Shown here: positions 42,722 through 51,876 of the stretch, in pieces
Position numbering within the stretch: the stretch's first letter is position 1
How the letters are laid out: each line of letters starts with the position of its first letter
Origin: Bacillota bacterium
GTDB taxonomy: Bacteria > Bacillota > Dethiobacteria > Dethiobacterales > Dethiobacteraceae
Assembly: GCA_012521345.1 (NCBI GenBank)
Contig: JAAYMN010000060.1
Location: 1 to 64,000, forward strand
Direction of reading: 5' to 3'
Length of the DNA stretch: 64,000 nt
The notes under the pieces: model-generated
What the model was told of the DNA's origin: nothing
The model's input: the letters and a program-made list of their open reading frames with translations, nothing else
Database searches by the model: none
Made by a program: the position numbers and the translations under genes

Positions 42722-43615
42722 TTCTTGCCATTCCTGCGGCTGTTCCAGCAGCCATTCAGTCAGGGTCACCCCTGCTTCCTTCCAGGCAGCCGCATTTTCC
42801 ACGCCAATGTAGCGGAAATGCCATGGTTCATAAACATAGCCTGTGATTTCGGCCGCCCCTTTGGGATAGCTCATGACAAACCCGTATTTCCAGGAGTTTT
42901 CCGCCAGCCACTTGCCGATTTCGGTTTCACCGAAGCTGTCCGACAGGCTGTGTCCCGGTACAACCAGGTCCACCGTGGTGCCCAGCTGGTGTTCCGACTG
43001 GCCGGCGCGGGCACTGAAGGTGTTTGCTTTTTCCTCGCCGTGAGCGGTTGCGTAATTGGCAAAGAGTCGCTCCTGGGTGCTATAGCTGCGGTAGGCGGAA
43101 GTGACGAGAAAAGAGAGCCCGTCGTTTTGTGCCCCTTCCCACATGTCAAGCAGGTGCTCATAGGCCTCTTTTCTTAATTTATACGGGTAGTCATTGGCCC
43201 ACAGCTCCTGGGTAATTTCCACCAAATCGACCGGTTCATAATCCCCCAGGCTTGTTTTTTTGGTGACAAGCGCCAGCAAATAGTCACCGTCTGCAATCAC
43301 GGGCAATTTTTCTCCGGCAGGCGGGGTGCCCTGGGGCTCCTCTGCGGAGGGCGGCTCTTCCACAGGAGGCGGGTCTTTCGCCTTTGGGTCTTCCTGCTCG
43401 GGCGGCGTGGGCGGCGCATCAACAGGTTCCTCCGGTGGCAGTTTCGTGCCGGGGTCTTCGGGCGGAGGACTGTCTGGCTTGCCAAAAGTTAAAAGCAGCT
43501 TGGGATGGAAAAAATATAAAAAGGCGGCGGCGACAACGAATACTGTCAGCAGTGGCAGCAGCCGCCGGCGCTTACGCTTGGCTGGTGTCCGATAGATTGC
43601 GGTTTGGCTTTTCAT
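42719..43615 (-). CDS. D-alanyl-D-alanine carboxypeptidase, VanY-like (M15B)
   Basis: Membrane-anchored peptidoglycan peptidase of 298 residues. A basic N-terminus and one helix (about 19-36) precede a long proline/glutamate linker (about 47-103), then the M15B domain. Zinc ligands are in SEHQLGTTVDL (His and Asp) and EPWHFRYIG (His), with AYRS as substrate-binding Arg. It trims terminal D-Ala from stem peptides outside the membrane. The linker presumably spans part of the wall. Start ATG has GGGGAG upstream. No van regulatory genes are adjacent, so this is housekeeping rather than resistance. Confidence 0.9.
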   Translation of the reverse strand: MKSQTAIYRTPAKRKRRRLLPLLTVFVVAAAFLYFFHPKLLLTFGKPDSPPPEDPGTKLPPEEPVDAPPTPPEQEDPKAKDPPPVEEPPSAEEPQGTPPAGEKLPVIADGDYLLALVTKKTSLGDYEPVDLVEITQELWANDYPYKLRKEAYEHLLDMWEGAQNDGLSFLVTSAYRSYSTQERLFANYATAHGEEKANTFSARAGQSEHQLGTTVDLVVPGHSLSDSFGETEIGKWLAENSWKYGFVMSYPKGAAEITGYVYEPWHFRYIGVENAAAWKEAGVTLTEWLLEQPQEWQE

Positions 43616-43868
43616 TTTTTTGCTCCCCTAAAAGTGCTTATTTACATCATATGTTCGCGCCGGCGGTACGCTTCTCCTTCAGAGGACAAAAAGAAGTTTT
43701 GCCAAAACCGCTCTTGTGATGCGCCGCGTACCGCTGCGCAAACAGGAACGCTTAGCAGCATACGGTGTGATAGAGGGTTGCGCCGCCAGAGGATTTGTGG
43801 CATATTTTAGAGAAAGCTGCTTTGCCGCAAAATGGCACAGGGCATGACTTGGCAGGACGGAGGAAAGA

Positions 43869-44627
43869 ATGATGGGCAATGAACAGGAAGTACAGCGCAA
43901 TTTCGGACAGCGGGCGGCCTCTTACCGCCAAAGCAGGACCCATGGAAACAAGGCGGACCTGGAGCGCATGCTGAAGCTGCTGGCGCCGGACAAGAATGCC
44001 GTGGCGCTGGATGTGGCCACTGGCGGGGGGCATACCGCCTGTGCCTTGGCACCGCATGTCAAAAGCGTGACAGCCATTGATATTACCCCGGAAATGCTGC
44101 GGGAGGCGGCCGCTTATGCCGGGGCACTGGGCCTCAAAAATATCAGCTTCCAGGCCTGTGATGTGCATGACATGCCTTTTGCTGAAGGACAGTTTGACCT
44201 GGTTGCCTGCCGGCTGGCCGCGCATCATTTTTATGACATAAATAAAGCTCTGCAGGAAATGTGCAGGGTGCTGAAAAAAGGCGGCAAATTATACATCTTG
44301 GACTGTTCCGTCTGTGACGGGGAAGAGGCGGAAAGGGAAATAAACAGGATGGAAAAAATCCGGGACAGTTCCCACCACTGTTCATATTCCCCGCGGCAGT
44401 GGCTGGCGCTGCTCGGGGAACTGCCGCTTGAGCTTTGGAAGCACAGGCTGCTAAAGCTGCAGTACGACCTGCCGGAGTGGTTTGACCGGATGGGAGCTGG
44501 GCAAAGGCAGCAGGAGGAAGTATTCCGCATCCTGCGGAATTTGTCCCCCGCCTGCCGGGAGCAGTATCCTTTTGGCGAGGATTTTATTGCTACTTACCGC
44601 TTTGAATGTGTGGCGGTGAAGTGTTAG
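43869..44627 (+). CDS. UbiE-type SAM-dependent methyltransferase
   Basis: Cytosolic methyltransferase of 252 residues. The N-terminal EVQRNFGQRAASYRQS is typical of BioC/UbiE-like enzymes. Motif I is ALDVATGGGHTACAL (about 47-61), the acidic motif II is AIDITPEM, and the post-I segment is FDLVACRLAAHHF. The substrate is unknown; menaquinone or small-molecule methylation are typical of relatives. GACGGAGG precedes paired ATG codons at 43869 and 43872. About 95 bases separate it from the HD-domain gene downstream, with no terminator between. Confidence 0.85.
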   Translation: MMGNEQEVQRNFGQRAASYRQSRTHGNKADLERMLKLLAPDKNAVALDVATGGGHTACALAPHVKSVTAIDITPEMLREAAAYAGALGLKNISFQACDVHDMPFAEGQFDLVACRLAAHHFYDINKALQEMCRVLKKGGKLYILDCSVCDGEEAEREINRMEKIRDSSHHCSYSPRQWLALLGELPLELWKHRLLKLQYDLPEWFDRMGAGQRQQEEVFRILRNLSPACREQYPFGEDFIATYRFECVAVKC

Positions 44628-44722
44628 TTGGTTTTTGGTTTCCATCAGGGCTAAGGAAATGGTAAAATAATGATTAAGGCAGCCCGGCTGCAAAAAAACA
44701 CGACAGGGGTGAAGTTTGGCTG

Positions 44723-45301
44723 ATGCAGGGAACAAGACCGACGAGAGAAGAAGCGTACAGGCTGCTTACTGAATATAACAAGAGCGAAAGCCTGATTAAG
44801 CACGCCCTGACCGTGGAAGCGGTCATGCGGCATTTTGCCGAGCTTTTTCAGGAAGACCCGGAAAAGTGGGGCATTATCGGGCTGATTCATGACCTTGATT
44901 ATGAACGGTATCCGGACGAGCACTGCACAAAAACCCGGGAAATCTTGACAGAACGCGGCTGGCCAAAAGACTATATCCATGCGGTTGTCAGCCACGGCTG
45001 GAAACTATGTTCCGATGTGGAACCGGTGGAACGCATGGAGAAAGTTTTATATACAATTGACGAGCTGACGGGGCTGATTGCGGCCACCGCCCTGATGCGG
45101 CCCAGCAAAAGCATTATGGATACGGAAGTAAAGTCGGTAAAGAAAAAATGGAAACAGAAAGGTTTTGCCGCCGGAGTGAACAGGGAGGTAATTGCGGAGG
45201 GGGCGGAACTTTTGGGGATGGAATTGGATGAAATCATTGCCGAGACAATTAAGGGAATGCAGAAAGTGGCTGCTGAAATAGGACTTCTGGGCAATCTCTA
45301 G
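44723..45301 (+). CDS. HD-domain phosphohydrolase-like protein
   Basis: A 192-residue HD-superfamily protein. The metal motif is GLIHDLDYERYP (about 53-64), with H27 (KHALTVEA) and VVSHGW supplying further His ligands. Proteins of this subset are annotated as HDIG-domain hydrolases of unknown substrate. The ATG has AGGGGTGAAG about ten bases upstream. It ends at a strong terminator. Confidence 0.82.
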   Translation: MQGTRPTREEAYRLLTEYNKSESLIKHALTVEAVMRHFAELFQEDPEKWGIIGLIHDLDYERYPDEHCTKTREILTERGWPKDYIHAVVSHGWKLCSDVEPVERMEKVLYTIDELTGLIAATALMRPSKSIMDTEVKSVKKKWKQKGFAAGVNREVIAEGAELLGMELDEIIAETIKGMQKVAAEIGLLGNL

Positions 45302-45334
45302 CCCAAGCCTCCGGGCGGGCTTCGGACTGCAGTT

Positions 45335-45375
45335 AAACCGCTGTTGAGCAGTAAAGCTCAAACAGCGGTTTTTTA
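45335..45375 (+). terminator. Intrinsic terminator after HD gene
   Basis: AAACCGCTGTTGAGC and GCTCAAACAGCGGTTT form a stem with one bulged base and an AGTAAA loop, running into T6. Confidence 0.88.
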
Positions 45376-45432
45376 CATATGAAAGAAAAATACCCGCAAA
45401 GATAAAGTTTTATCAGCCATTGCCGATAAAGG

Positions 45433-45456
45433 AAGTAAGTTAATATTTACTAACTT
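45433..45456 (+). promoter_or_regulatory. TetR-type operator in front of the chemosensory operon
   Basis: A 24-bp near-palindrome from AAGTAAGT to TACTAACTT, with 20 of 24 positions symmetric. It ends a few bases before the ribosome site of the tetR gene, where it would block transcription start or elongation. Probable autorepression site controlling the whole operon. Confidence 0.7.
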
Positions 45457-45465
45457 GGAGGGAAA

Positions 45466-46089
45466 ATGGGCTACTCAATTCTTCCCCGGAAAAAAAGAAT
45501 TATCCTCACGACCATTGATGTGATCAACGAATACGGTATTCAAGGCGTATCAACCAGGGAGGTGGCCAAAAGGCAGGGAATTTCGGAAGCGGCTGTTTTC
45601 AAGCATTTTCCGCGCAAAGCGGACTTGCTGAATGCTGTGCTGGATTTTTATGCACAGTACGACAATGACATCAGTGCGTCATCTATGCAGCAGAGAGATT
45701 ATCTACAGGCCATTTTTTACTTCGTGACAAGATATGCCGAGTACTACGAAAACTACCCGCAAATTACAGCAGTTACCCAGTCGTATGACGTGCTGGCCTG
45801 TGAAGCTGATTTCCGTGAGAAAATTAAAAAGATCCATTTTGGGCGTCTGAAGACACTCCAGGTCCTGGCCGCCAAAGCGCAGGAGGCCGGGCTTTTGTCC
45901 TGCGAACTGTCGGCAGCGCAACTAGCGGAAATTATCCTGGGCTTTTTCCATGCAGCCTGCCTGACGTGGCGTTTTCAGCAATATGCTTTTTCCTTGAAAA
46001 AATATGTGGCATCCACATTACAAGTCCTATTAAATTCTTTAATTACAGACGGAAAGAAAGAGAGCGTGAGAAAATGCCAAGAGTTTTAA
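45466..46089 (+). CDS. TetR/AcrR-family regulator heading the chemosensory operon
   Basis: A 207-residue repressor. The DNA-binding helix-turn-helix is in residues 10-58 (GVSTREVAKRQGISEAAVFKHFPRKADLL, spelled here only as its location). The remaining helices form a ligand pocket of unknown specificity. The ATG follows TTGGAGGGAAA. The end overlaps the cheY start by 16 bases, so regulator and chemotaxis genes are translated as one operon. That is unusual: TetR factors rarely lead chemotaxis operons. Confidence 0.88.
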   Translation: MGYSILPRKKRIILTTIDVINEYGIQGVSTREVAKRQGISEAAVFKHFPRKADLLNAVLDFYAQYDNDISASSMQQRDYLQAIFYFVTRYAEYYENYPQITAVTQSYDVLACEADFREKIKKIHFGRLKTLQVLAAKAQEAGLLSCELSAAQLAEIILGFFHAACLTWRFQQYAFSLKKYVASTLQVLLNSLITDGKKESVRKCQEF

Positions 46090-46430
46090 TTGTTGATGAT
46101 GCTGCGTTTATGAGAATGGCAATAAAAAATATGCTTCTGAACCACGGATATGAAATAGTAGGGGAAGCGGAAAACGGTGTGGCTGCGGTAAAAAAATACT
46201 TGGAATGCAAACCCGACATCGTCACCCTTGATATTACCATGCCGGAGATGAACGGCCTGGAGGCGCTGAAGGCCATCATGAAAATTGATCCCAATGCAAA
46301 AGTGGTGATGGTCTCTGCCATGGGGCAGGAAAACATGGTCAAGGAAGCGATCTTAAGCGGCGCCAAATCGTTTATTATCAAACCGTTTAAAGAGGATCAC
46401 GTCATCAAGACACTGCAGAAAATCCTTTAA
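46074..46430 (+). CDS. cheY: Chemotaxis response regulator CheY
   Basis: Single receiver domain, 118 residues, with no output domain. Acidic pocket VDDAA (8-9), phospho-acceptor Asp in TLDITMPEMNG (about 52), Thr/Ser switch VSAMG and Lys in FIIKPF. The helix and VLIVDDAAFMR start match clostridial and bacillar CheY. The start ATG 46074 lies inside the tetR frame. The ribosome site is weak, which suggests coupling to tetR translation. cheA follows 19 bases later. Confidence 0.93.
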   Translation: MPRVLIVDDAAFMRMAIKNMLLNHGYEIVGEAENGVAAVKKYLECKPDIVTLDITMPEMNGLEALKAIMKIDPNAKVVMVSAMGQENMVKEAILSGAKSFIIKPFKEDHVIKTLQKIL

Positions 46431-46449
46431 AGAAAGGAGGCGGAACCGG

Positions 46450-48531
46450 ATGGCGGACGATTTTCTCAACGACTCCATGCTTGAGGTCTATATTTTTGAG
46501 ACTTCGCAGAATATTGAGCAGCTGGAGAATGCCGTGCTGGAAAGCGAAAAAACAGGTAGGTATTCTGAAGCCGCCATAAACGAAATTTTCCGCATCATGC
46601 ACACCATCAAGGGATCCTCAGCCATGATGATGCTGGGCAACCTGGCGGAACTGGCCCACAAGATGGAGGATTTATTCTATTACATACGTGAAGCGCAGCC
46701 AAAACAGGTGGATTACGCTGCTTTGTCCGACCTGGTCCTGTCGGGAATTGATTTTATCCAGGCGGAACTGAAAAAAATCCAGGACAAGAAACCGGCTGAT
46801 GGAGATGCAAACGAACTGCTGGCGGCGATAGCAGTCTTCCTGGAACAGCTGAAAGCGGCCAACGGCGATCTCCAACAGGAGCAGGACACATCCTCCGTTC
46901 AGGCTGCTGCCGGCGATGAGTACGCTTTACAGCCCACCCCGGACGATGAGCACAAATCCCGGCCTGCAGAGGGATTGTCAGCCTATGAGGCGGTGCTCTA
47001 CTATGAGGAAGGCTGTGAGATGGAAAATATACGGGCTTACGGCGTCATTCACAACCTGCAGGGGTTGGTGGAGGACCTTTATTACCGGCCGGCCGATATC
47101 CTGGAAAATGACGAAACGGCAGCCTATATCAGCAAGCATGGTTTTACCGTCGGTGTGCTCACCGACAAGCCGGCGGATGAAATGCGGCGCTTTTTTGCAG
47201 ATGTGCTGTTTTTGGCTAAGCTCGAATTCCGGGAACTGGATGCAGCCACCTTTGCAGAGCGAAAAGGCGGCGCCGGCACAGTCCGGACCCAAGTGAAGGC
47301 GGCGGCAGCCGGATCCGGGGAAAACGGGGGGAAGGTCAGGGCGCAGGAGACAGCTGTGGCGTCTTCGTCCGGCCAGGGTATGATCAGTGTTAATGTGGCC
47401 AAGCTGGACAAGCTGATGGACCTGGTAGGCGAGATGGTGATTGCCGAGGACATGGTGGTGCAAAACCCGGACCTGAACGGACTGGAACTGGAAAATTTCC
47501 GGCAGGCTGCCCGTCAGCTGCGCAAGATCACCAGTGAAATTCAGGACCTGGTCATGTCCGTGCGCATGGTGCCACTGGCCAATACCTTTCTTAAGATGCA
47601 GCGCATTGTACGGGATATGAGCAAAAAACTGCAGAAAGAGGTGAGGCTGCAGTTAATTGGTGAAGATACGGAAGTTGACAAAAATATTATCGAACACATT
47701 TCCGACCCCCTGATGCATTTAATCCGCAACGCTGTTGACCACGGACTGGAAACGGCGGAGGAAAGGCTGGCAGCCGGCAAGGATAAAACGGGAACTGTGA
47801 CCCTGGAAGCCCGCAATGTTGGCAACCATGTCCTGATTATGGTGCGGGACGACGGCAGGGGTCTGAATAAAGAAAAAATTATTAGTCGTGCGGAAAAGCA
47901 CGGCCTGCTGACCAAGCCGGCTGCGGAAATGACGGAGAAGGAAATCTTCCAGTTGATTTTTCTTCCCGGCTTTTCTACCAGTGAGCAGATAACGGAATAC
48001 TCCGGGCGCGGGGTAGGCATGGATGTGGTGGTGAAAAACCTGGAAAAAGTGGGCGGGTCTGTCTCGGTGGACAGTGTAAGCGGCCAGGGGACAGCTTTTA
48101 CGCTGAAACTGCCGCTTACCATGGCTATCATTGAAGGCATGAACCTGACCGTGGGCCGGGCGCGCTATACGATCCCCATCAGTGCCATCAAGGAATCGGT
48201 CCGTCTGGAAAACCACAAACTGGTAAGAGATACCGACGGGAATGAAATGCTTTTGGTTAGGGGAGAGTGTTACCCCATTATTCGCCTGCATGAATTCTTT
48301 AAGGTTCCGACGGAGGTAACGAACCTGGCGGATGGTATTTTTATCCTGGTGGATTATGAGGAAAAACCGTTTTGCCTTTTTGTGGACGATTTACTCGGGC
48401 AACAGGAAGTGGTGGTCAAAGCCCTGCCCCGCTATATTCAAAATAAACGGGTCAGGGGTATTGGCGGCTGCACTTTGCTTGGAGACGGCAGCATCAGCCT
48501 TATCCTTGACGTGAGCGGTTTTGTGGCGTGA
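46450..48531 (+). CDS. cheA: Chemotaxis histidine kinase CheA
   Basis: Central kinase of the array, 693 residues, all five domains present. P1 HPt holds His51 in RIMHTIKGSS. A P2-like CheY-binding domain lies at about 175-270. P3 dimerisation helices start at VNVAKLDKLMDLVGEMV (about 315). The P4 ATPase has N-box LIRNAVDHGLE, GRGL, and GFSTSE / GRGVGMDVV. P5 is a CheW-like coupling domain to the C-terminus. AAAGGAGGCGG precedes the ATG. It phosphorylates CheY and CheB encoded in the same operon. Confidence 0.96.
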   Translation: MADDFLNDSMLEVYIFETSQNIEQLENAVLESEKTGRYSEAAINEIFRIMHTIKGSSAMMMLGNLAELAHKMEDLFYYIREAQPKQVDYAALSDLVLSGIDFIQAELKKIQDKKPADGDANELLAAIAVFLEQLKAANGDLQQEQDTSSVQAAAGDEYALQPTPDDEHKSRPAEGLSAYEAVLYYEEGCEMENIRAYGVIHNLQGLVEDLYYRPADILENDETAAYISKHGFTVGVLTDKPADEMRRFFADVLFLAKLEFRELDAATFAERKGGAGTVRTQVKAAAAGSGENGGKVRAQETAVASSSGQGMISVNVAKLDKLMDLVGEMVIAEDMVVQNPDLNGLELENFRQAARQLRKITSEIQDLVMSVRMVPLANTFLKMQRIVRDMSKKLQKEVRLQLIGEDTEVDKNIIEHISDPLMHLIRNAVDHGLETAEERLAAGKDKTGTVTLEARNVGNHVLIMVRDDGRGLNKEKIISRAEKHGLLTKPAAEMTEKEIFQLIFLPGFSTSEQITEYSGRGVGMDVVVKNLEKVGGSVSVDSVSGQGTAFTLKLPLTMAIIEGMNLTVGRARYTIPISAIKESVRLENHKLVRDTDGNEMLLVRGECYPIIRLHEFFKVPTEVTNLADGIFILVDYEEKPFCLFVDDLLGQQEVVVKALPRYIQNKRVRGIGGCTLLGDGSISLILDVSGFVA

Positions 48532-48563
48532 CATGAAAATAAGTAAGCGGAAGGAGTTTGCCT

Positions 48564-49058
48564 ATGGTCGATTATGTCAGTTTTCAGGGGTATGAGGAGG
48601 AAGAGGAAGATACACTGCGCGGCAAGTACCTGACCTTTTTTATCGACAATGATTCCTACGGTATTGAACTGCGTTATGTAACGGAGATTATTGGCATCCA
48701 GCCGGTGACGGAAGTTCCTGAACTGCCCGATTATATCCGCGGAATTATAAACCTGCGGGGGCGCATCATTCCCATCATGGACGTGCGACTGCGCTTCCGG
48801 AAGCCTTTCCGCGAATATGACGACCGAACTTGTGTGATTATTGTGGAAATGAGCGGGATTACCATGGGGCTGGTTGTGGACAGTGTTGCCGAGGTCCTCT
48901 CCATCCCGGATGAAGATATTGTGGAACCGCCGGAAATTCAGAAAAATCATAACCGTTATGTCCAGGGGATTGCCCGTGTCGGTGATGATGTCAAGCTGAT
49001 TCTGGACTGCAACAAGATCCTGACAGACGACGAAGTGGAACAGTTATCTCAGCTTTAG
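48564..49058 (+). CDS. cheW: Chemotaxis coupling protein CheW
   Basis: Adaptor of 164 residues linking receptor and CheA. The CheW fold begins at KYLTFFIDNDSYGIEL (after a short acidic tail EEEEED), with the conserved INLRGRIIPIMDVRLRF core and GLVVDSVAEVL. ATG 48564 is chosen because GGAAGGAG lies eight bases upstream; the TTG at 48558 is too close. Its stop overlaps the ribosome site of the receptor gene. Confidence 0.94.
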   Translation: MVDYVSFQGYEEEEEDTLRGKYLTFFIDNDSYGIELRYVTEIIGIQPVTEVPELPDYIRGIINLRGRIIPIMDVRLRFRKPFREYDDRTCVIIVEMSGITMGLVVDSVAEVLSIPDEDIVEPPEIQKNHNRYVQGIARVGDDVKLILDCNKILTDDEVEQLSQL

Positions 49059-49070
49059 GAGGGGATGGTA

Positions 49071-50921
49071 ATGAAACTGTTTACAAACCGCCGCCTGTTT
49101 ACCAAAATCCTTATCTGCTTTTTAATTGGGGCAGCATTGACAGGTTTTGTTGGCTACCTTGGTGTTTCAAATGTCAGAAGACTTGCCGCTGCCGTGTCTG
49201 AAGTTTATGAAAAGCAGACGCTGCCCATCTACCAGGCATCCACCATGCTCTCGCTCTTTAAAAAGCTGCATGCGGACGCCCGGGATATGATATATGCCAA
49301 TTACGAGGAAACGGATCAGTATCTTGCCAGCATCCAGGAATTGGACGAAGAGCTTACAACCATGATAGAAGACTTCGGCAAACTGCAACAGTCAAAAGAG
49401 ATTAAGGCCGCGTTTGATGATTTTATCGCAAAAAGAGCCGCTTATAAGGAAGGCCTGGAAAGACTATATTCTCTTGCCAGGCAGAACAGGGACGGGGAGG
49501 CCATCATGCTCCTGAACGGGGAAATGAATAGAGCCTCTCTTGATCAGCAGGCGGCTTTACAGAAACTAATGGAATTAGCTTTATCCGACGCTGAGGAACA
49601 AGCCAAGCAGAACGAAGAGCAGGCCGCCAGGGTGGCAAACAATTTGCTGATTTGGGTTGTTGTGGCTATCGCCCTGGCTTGTGTCTTGGGCTTCATGATT
49701 TCCCGGCATATCAGCAGGCCCATCAATAAGCTGGTAAAAGCCGCCAACGCCTTGGCGGAGGGCAGGCTCGACATAGCCATAGATGTTGAGGCCGGGGACG
49801 AAGTTGGCATTCTTGCCCGTGCCTTCCAGAAAATGACCGATAATATGAATTATGCCCTCACCAATATCTGGACGGCCGCCGAACAGGTTGCTTCCGGCGC
49901 CAAGCAGGTGTCCGATTCCAGCATGGTGCTTTCCCAGGGTGCGACCGAACAGGCCAGCTCGATTGAAGAATTGACTGCCTCGCTGGAAGAAGTGCTGACT
50001 CAGACAAGGCTGAATGCGGAAAATGCCAATAAAGCCAGTGAACTGGCCGATGCGGCCAAAAACAACGCCCAGCAGGGAGACACCCAGATGCAGGAACTGC
50101 TGGCGGCCATGGAAGAGATCAATACTTCCTCCGCCAACATTTCGCGCATTATCAAGGTTATTGACGAAATTGCCTTCCAGACCAATATCCTGTCACTAAA
50201 TGCGGCCATTGAGGCGGCAAGGGCAGGCCAGTACGGAAAAGGTTTTGCAGTGGTGGCGGAAGAAGTGCGCAATCTGGCGGCACGCTCCGCCGAAGCGGCC
50301 AAAGAAACCACCGAGTTGATTGAACTGTCCAGGCAAAAGGCAACGCATGGCAAGCGCATAGCCGGGCAGACAGCCGAAGCCCTGGGGAAAATTATTGACA
50401 GCATTACGGAAGTGGCAAGCATCATGGGCGAGATTGCGGTGGCTTCCAACGAGCAGGCAACTGCCATTGGCCAGATTAATGACGGGGTGATGCTTGTCTC
50501 CGATGTCACCCAAAGCAATTCAGCCACTTCGGAAGAAACGGCGGCCGCCAGTGAAGAACTGGCCGGACAGGCCGAACTGCTGAAAAACCAGGTGGCTCGC
50601 TTTACCCTGAAACCAGAAGGAACAGTCCTGCCCGAGCTGGCAGACGAGGAAGAAAAATCGACAGGCAAGGAAAAACAAGGCTTGAATACTGGGCTGAAAA
50701 GTTTTGCCAGCCGGTTTCTGCGCAAAAAGAAGCCGGCGGTGGCAGAACAGGACGAAAAGCCGGCAGCCGGGCAGGCTTTGGCGGATGCAGGAGAACTGCC
50801 CTTGAAGGAGGCGGCAGCAGGTGTGGAGATAAAACTGCCTGATGAGGAAAACTTGGCTGGTGATGGGCAAGCTGCAGCCAGGGACAGCTTGAGTGACAGC
50901 GACTTCGGCAAATACTCCTAG
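49071..50921 (+). CDS. Methyl-accepting chemotaxis protein
   Basis: Membrane chemoreceptor of about 616 residues. Helix 1 is at about 11-31; a periplasm-facing four-helix-bundle sensing domain of 4HB_MCP type spans about 32-188; helix 2 is at about 190-212; a HAMP domain follows to about 265. The signalling domain contains the hairpin tip [21 protein letters not shown] (identified by its core [15 protein letters not shown]) and [13 protein letters not shown]. About 110 residues after the bundle form a charged, Ala/Glu/Lys-rich tail. No C-terminal NWETF-type tether is present. The start ATG 49071 fits TTTAGGAGGGG better than 49065. It is the only receptor in the operon. Confidence 0.94.
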   Translation: MKLFTNRRLFTKILICFLIGAALTGFVGYLGVSNVRRLAAAVSEVYEKQTLPIYQASTMLSLFKKLHADARDMIYANYEETDQYLASIQELDEELTTMIEDFGKLQQSKEIKAAFDDFIAKRAAYKEGLERLYSLARQNRDGEAIMLLNGEMNRASLDQQAALQKLMELALSDAEEQAKQNEEQAARVANNLLIWVVVAIALACVLGFMISRHISRPINKLVKAANALAEGRLDIAIDVEAGDEVGILARAFQKMTDNMNYALTNIWTAAEQVASGAKQVSDSSMVLSQGATEQASSIEELTASLEEVLTQTRLNAENANKASELADAAKNNAQQGDTQMQELLAAMEEINTSSANISRIIKVIDEIAFQTNILSLNAAIEAARAGQYGKGFAVVAEEVRNLAARSAEAAKETTELIELSRQKATHGKRIAGQTAEALGKIIDSITEVASIMGEIAVASNEQATAIGQINDGVMLVSDVTQSNSATSEETAAASEELAGQAELLKNQVARFTLKPEGTVLPELADEEEKSTGKEKQGLNTGLKSFASRFLRKKKPAVAEQDEKPAAGQALADAGELPLKEAAAGVEIKLPDEENLAGDGQAAARDSLSDSDFGKYS

Positions 50922-50935
50922 TAAAGAAGGATAGT

Positions 50936-51856
50936 TTGGCAAGGATGCAACCGATACAACAGCAAACGAAAAAAATTTTTGTTTCGGCAGAGGGTACAGC
51001 TCCTGCCGCAGGTGGTGCAGGCATGGCAGGCGTTAAAAATATTACCGACAAGGAATTTCAGAGGCTGGCGACTTTCATAAAAAACAATTACGGTATTTAT
51101 CTGAAACCGGAGAAAAAAACGCTGCTTGTTGGCAGGCTGCAAAACCTGCTTGCAGCCGGAAATTACCGGACATTTACAGAGTACATTGACGATCTTGTCT
51201 CCGACACAACCGGGGAAGCCGTCATCAATCTCCTGAACAGGATTACAACAAACCACACATTTTTCATGCGGGAAGCGGAACACTTTTACTTCTTTCGCGA
51301 TGAAGTGCTGCCTTATCTGAAGGCAAGCATCCCCGACCGTGACCTGCGTGTCTGGTGCGCCGCCTGTTCCACCGGCGAGGAAGCTTATACCCTGGCCATG
51401 ATTATAGATGAATTTTTCGGGGCGGAGGCTGTTTTCTGGGATACCAGAATTTTGGCCACGGACATTTCCAGGCAAGCATTGGAAATTGCCAAAAAAGGTA
51501 TTTACAGCAAGGAAAGGATAGCGCCGCTGCCGGCTGCCTGGAAGCTCAGTTACTTTGACCGGTATGATGCGGATAATGTCATTGTTAAGGACCGGATAAA
51601 AAACAATGTCATTTACAGGACATTCAACCTGGTGGAGCGTGTCTTTCCGTTCCGCCGCAAGTTCCATGCTATTTTCTGCCGGAATGTAATGATTTATTTT
51701 GACAACGATACTAAAAATGAACTGGTCAATAAGTTTTATCATCTTCTGGAAGACGGCGGCTATCTTTTCATTGGCCACTCTGAATCCTTAAACCGGGAAA
51801 AAACTTCTTTTAAATACGTACGGCCTGCCGTCTACAGAAAAATAATTCGCACATGA
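50936..51856 (+). CDS. cheR: Chemotaxis protein methyltransferase CheR
   Basis: Methylates receptor glutamates, using SAM. It has 306 residues: an atypical N-terminal stretch of about 35 residues, the helical CheR_N domain (NYGIYLKPEKKTLLVGRL), then the catalytic domain with WCAACSTGEEAYTLAM (SAM loop), ATDIS, and the FRRKFHAIFCRNVMIYF segment. The start is TTG 50936, seven bases after AAGAAGGAT; ATG 50945 is possible. Confidence 0.93.
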   Translation: MARMQPIQQQTKKIFVSAEGTAPAAGGAGMAGVKNITDKEFQRLATFIKNNYGIYLKPEKKTLLVGRLQNLLAAGNYRTFTEYIDDLVSDTTGEAVINLLNRITTNHTFFMREAEHFYFFRDEVLPYLKASIPDRDLRVWCAACSTGEEAYTLAMIIDEFFGAEAVFWDTRILATDISRQALEIAKKGIYSKERIAPLPAAWKLSYFDRYDADNVIVKDRIKNNVIYRTFNLVERVFPFRRKFHAIFCRNVMIYFDNDTKNELVNKFYHLLEDGGYLFIGHSESLNREKTSFKYVRPAVYRKIIRT

Positions 51857-51876
51857 CAGGTCAGGAGAGTGCCACA

